Positions 5,886 through 6,614 of a DNA stretch of 6,614 bases are shown one piece after another. Position 1 is the first letter of the stretch; every line of letters starts with the position of its first letter. The translations under genes were made by a program, and so were the position numbers. The DNA lies in assembly GCA_017403205.1 (NCBI GenBank), contig JAFQOM010000046.1:1-6614 (forward strand), read 5' to 3'. Source of the stretch: Clostridia bacterium. GTDB taxonomy: Bacteria > Bacillota_A > Clostridia > Christensenellales > UBA1242. Under the pieces are notes generated by a model. It was not told where the DNA came from. It made no database searches and saw only the letters and a list, made by a program, of their open reading frames with translations.

Positions 5886-5914
5886 AATATAACAAATTAA
5901 ATTTTTATAGTCAA
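5886..5914 (-). promoter_or_regulatory. Sigma-A-like promoter of trxA
   Basis: Minus strand: -35 TTGACT (5914-5909), exactly 17 nt of spacer, then TATATT (5891-5886) preceded by TGT, an extended -10. Predicted start near 5879, with a 5' UTR of about 67 nt. The -35 begins only 27 nt past the hslU stop. No intrinsic terminator is visible between hslU and this promoter. Confidence 0.8.
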
Positions 5915-5941
5915 AGACTTTTAAAAAGTTAAAAAAATTAT

Positions 5942-6614
5942 TTATAAAACATATTTTCTTAAGTCGTGATCTTTATTGAATTTTTCAAAAGCACGTGTAA
6001 CATATTCTTTATCTATTACAACATCTAACATTGGATGATCCCCACTAGCATTAAAGCTAATATCTTCTAACAATTGTTCAAAAACAGTGTGAAGCCTTCT
6101 TGCACCCAAATTTTCGCTAGTTTCGTTTTGTTGCTCTGCATAGTTTGCAATTTCTTTTAGAGCTTCTTCTTTAAATTCCAAATTAATGTTGTCTACTTTT
6201 AACAATTCTTTGTATTGAAGTGTTACTGCGTTTTTAGGTTCAGTTAAGATTTTATAAAATTCTTTTGCAGTTAAGTTGTCTAAATCAACCCTTATAGGGA
6301 ATCTACCTTGAAGTTCTGGTATTAAATCCTCTACTTTTGAAACATGAAAAGCACCGGCGGCAATAAACAAAATATAATCTGTTTTAATTATGCCATATTT
6401 TGTATTTACGGTTGATCCCTCTACTATAGGAAGAATATCCCTTTGAACACCCTCTCTGCTTACTTCTGGGCCTTGCGATCTTCTGCCAGAGCTGCCTGCA
6501 ATTTTATCAATTTCATCAATAAAAATAATGCCTTCTTGTTCTGCACGTCTAATAGCTTCTGATTTAACATTATCCATATCAACAACTTTTTCGCACTCTT
6601 CTTGCATTAAAACA
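5942..6614 (-). CDS. hslU: HslU (ClpY) ATPase subunit of the HslUV protease (partial, 5' end outside window)
   Basis: An AAA+ unfoldase that feeds proteins to the HslV peptidase in the cytoplasm. The visible 223 codons are roughly the C-terminal half of an approximately 440-460 aa protein. The frame continues past the internal Met at 6607 to the window edge, so that Met is not the start. Seen in order: the end of the I domain ([13 protein letters not shown]), the Walker B sequence [31 protein letters not shown], sensor 1 in [13 protein letters not shown], the arginine finger region [26 protein letters not shown], sensor 2 GARRLHTV, and the C-terminus DLRKYVL. The last, like the terminal residues of other HslU proteins, would insert into HslV. 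The Walker A part and hslV are expected just outside the window. The gene looks intact. Confidence 0.97.
   Translation of the reverse strand, partial: VLMQEECEKVVDMDNVKSEAIRRAEQEGIIFIDEIDKIAGSSGRRSQGPEVSREGVQRDILPIVEGSTVNTKYGIIKTDYILFIAAGAFHVSKVEDLIPELQGRFPIRVDLDNLTAKEFYKILTEPKNAVTLQYKELLKVDNINLEFKEEALKEIANYAEQQNETSENLGARRLHTVFEQLLEDISFNASGDHPMLDVVIDKEYVTRAFEKFNKDHDLRKYVL

Noticed and set aside
5892..5941. Palindromic AAAGACTTTTAAAAAGTT between hslU and trxA as an hslU terminator
   Set aside because: The pairing is AT-only with almost no loop and is not followed by a T run in the right place. It overlaps the trxA -35 region.
1..6614. Alternative genetic code (TGA as Trp), suggested by the low GC and absence of TGA stops
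   Set aside because: Every Trp codon checked is TGG and no in-frame TGA occurs. With only eight stops visible (seven TAA, one TAG), the lack of TGA is not telling.
1..6614. Hidden novel system: CRISPR, mobile element, toxin-antitoxin, defence island
   Set aside because: All coding sequence is accounted for by conserved housekeeping families. No spaced repeats, transposase, integrase or attachment-site-like repeats were seen.

Overview
The window is about 70% AT, and all nine genes lie on the minus strand. In transcription order, from high to low coordinates, they are: hslU (3' part only), trxA, iscS/nifS, iscU, rpsB, tsf, ruvX (yqgF/yrrK), a DUF1292 (YrzB-like) gene, and lysS (5' part only). 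Purine-rich Shine-Dalgarno sites of the AAGGAGG type, sigma-A-like promoters with extended -10 elements, and the Firmicutes-typical ruvX-DUF1292 pair point to a low-GC Firmicute, most likely an uncultured or anaerobic clostridial lineage. The standard code fits: every Trp checked is TGG and there is no in-frame TGA. The lineage is an inference; no rRNA is present to confirm it.

Layout. 5942-6614: C-terminal half of the HslU unfoldase. 5498-5812: thioredoxin with its own strong promoter and terminator. 4131-5312 and 3698-4090: an iscS-iscU pair behind a near-consensus promoter (TTGACA, 17 nt, TAAAAT), ending in a strong hairpin at 3624-3662. 2645-3427 and 1947-2597: rpsB-tsf. Its best promoter uses the terminator of the previous operon as its -35 and spacer, and it has a leader of about 175 nt containing a hairpin. 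A strong terminator follows tsf at 1898-1932. 1381-1794 and 1004-1366: ruvX-DUF1292, translationally coupled, with a hairpin terminator at 941-972. 1-902: lysyl-tRNA synthetase, running off the left edge.

Functionally this is housekeeping DNA: protein quality control (HslU), thiol redox (Trx), Fe-S cluster and tRNA-thiolation sulfur supply (IscS/IscU), translation (S2, EF-Ts, LysRS) and 16S rRNA maturation/nuclease (RuvX). I see no mobile element, CRISPR array, toxin-antitoxin pair or defence gene, and no new multi-gene system. The points worth a second look are the terminator/promoter overlap and leader before rpsB, the rearranged gene order (Trx-IscS-IscU where codY often sits, and no pyrH-frr after tsf), an IscU lacking the usual LPPVK motif, a LysRS with an unusual motif 2 region, and a terminator placed directly before lysS.
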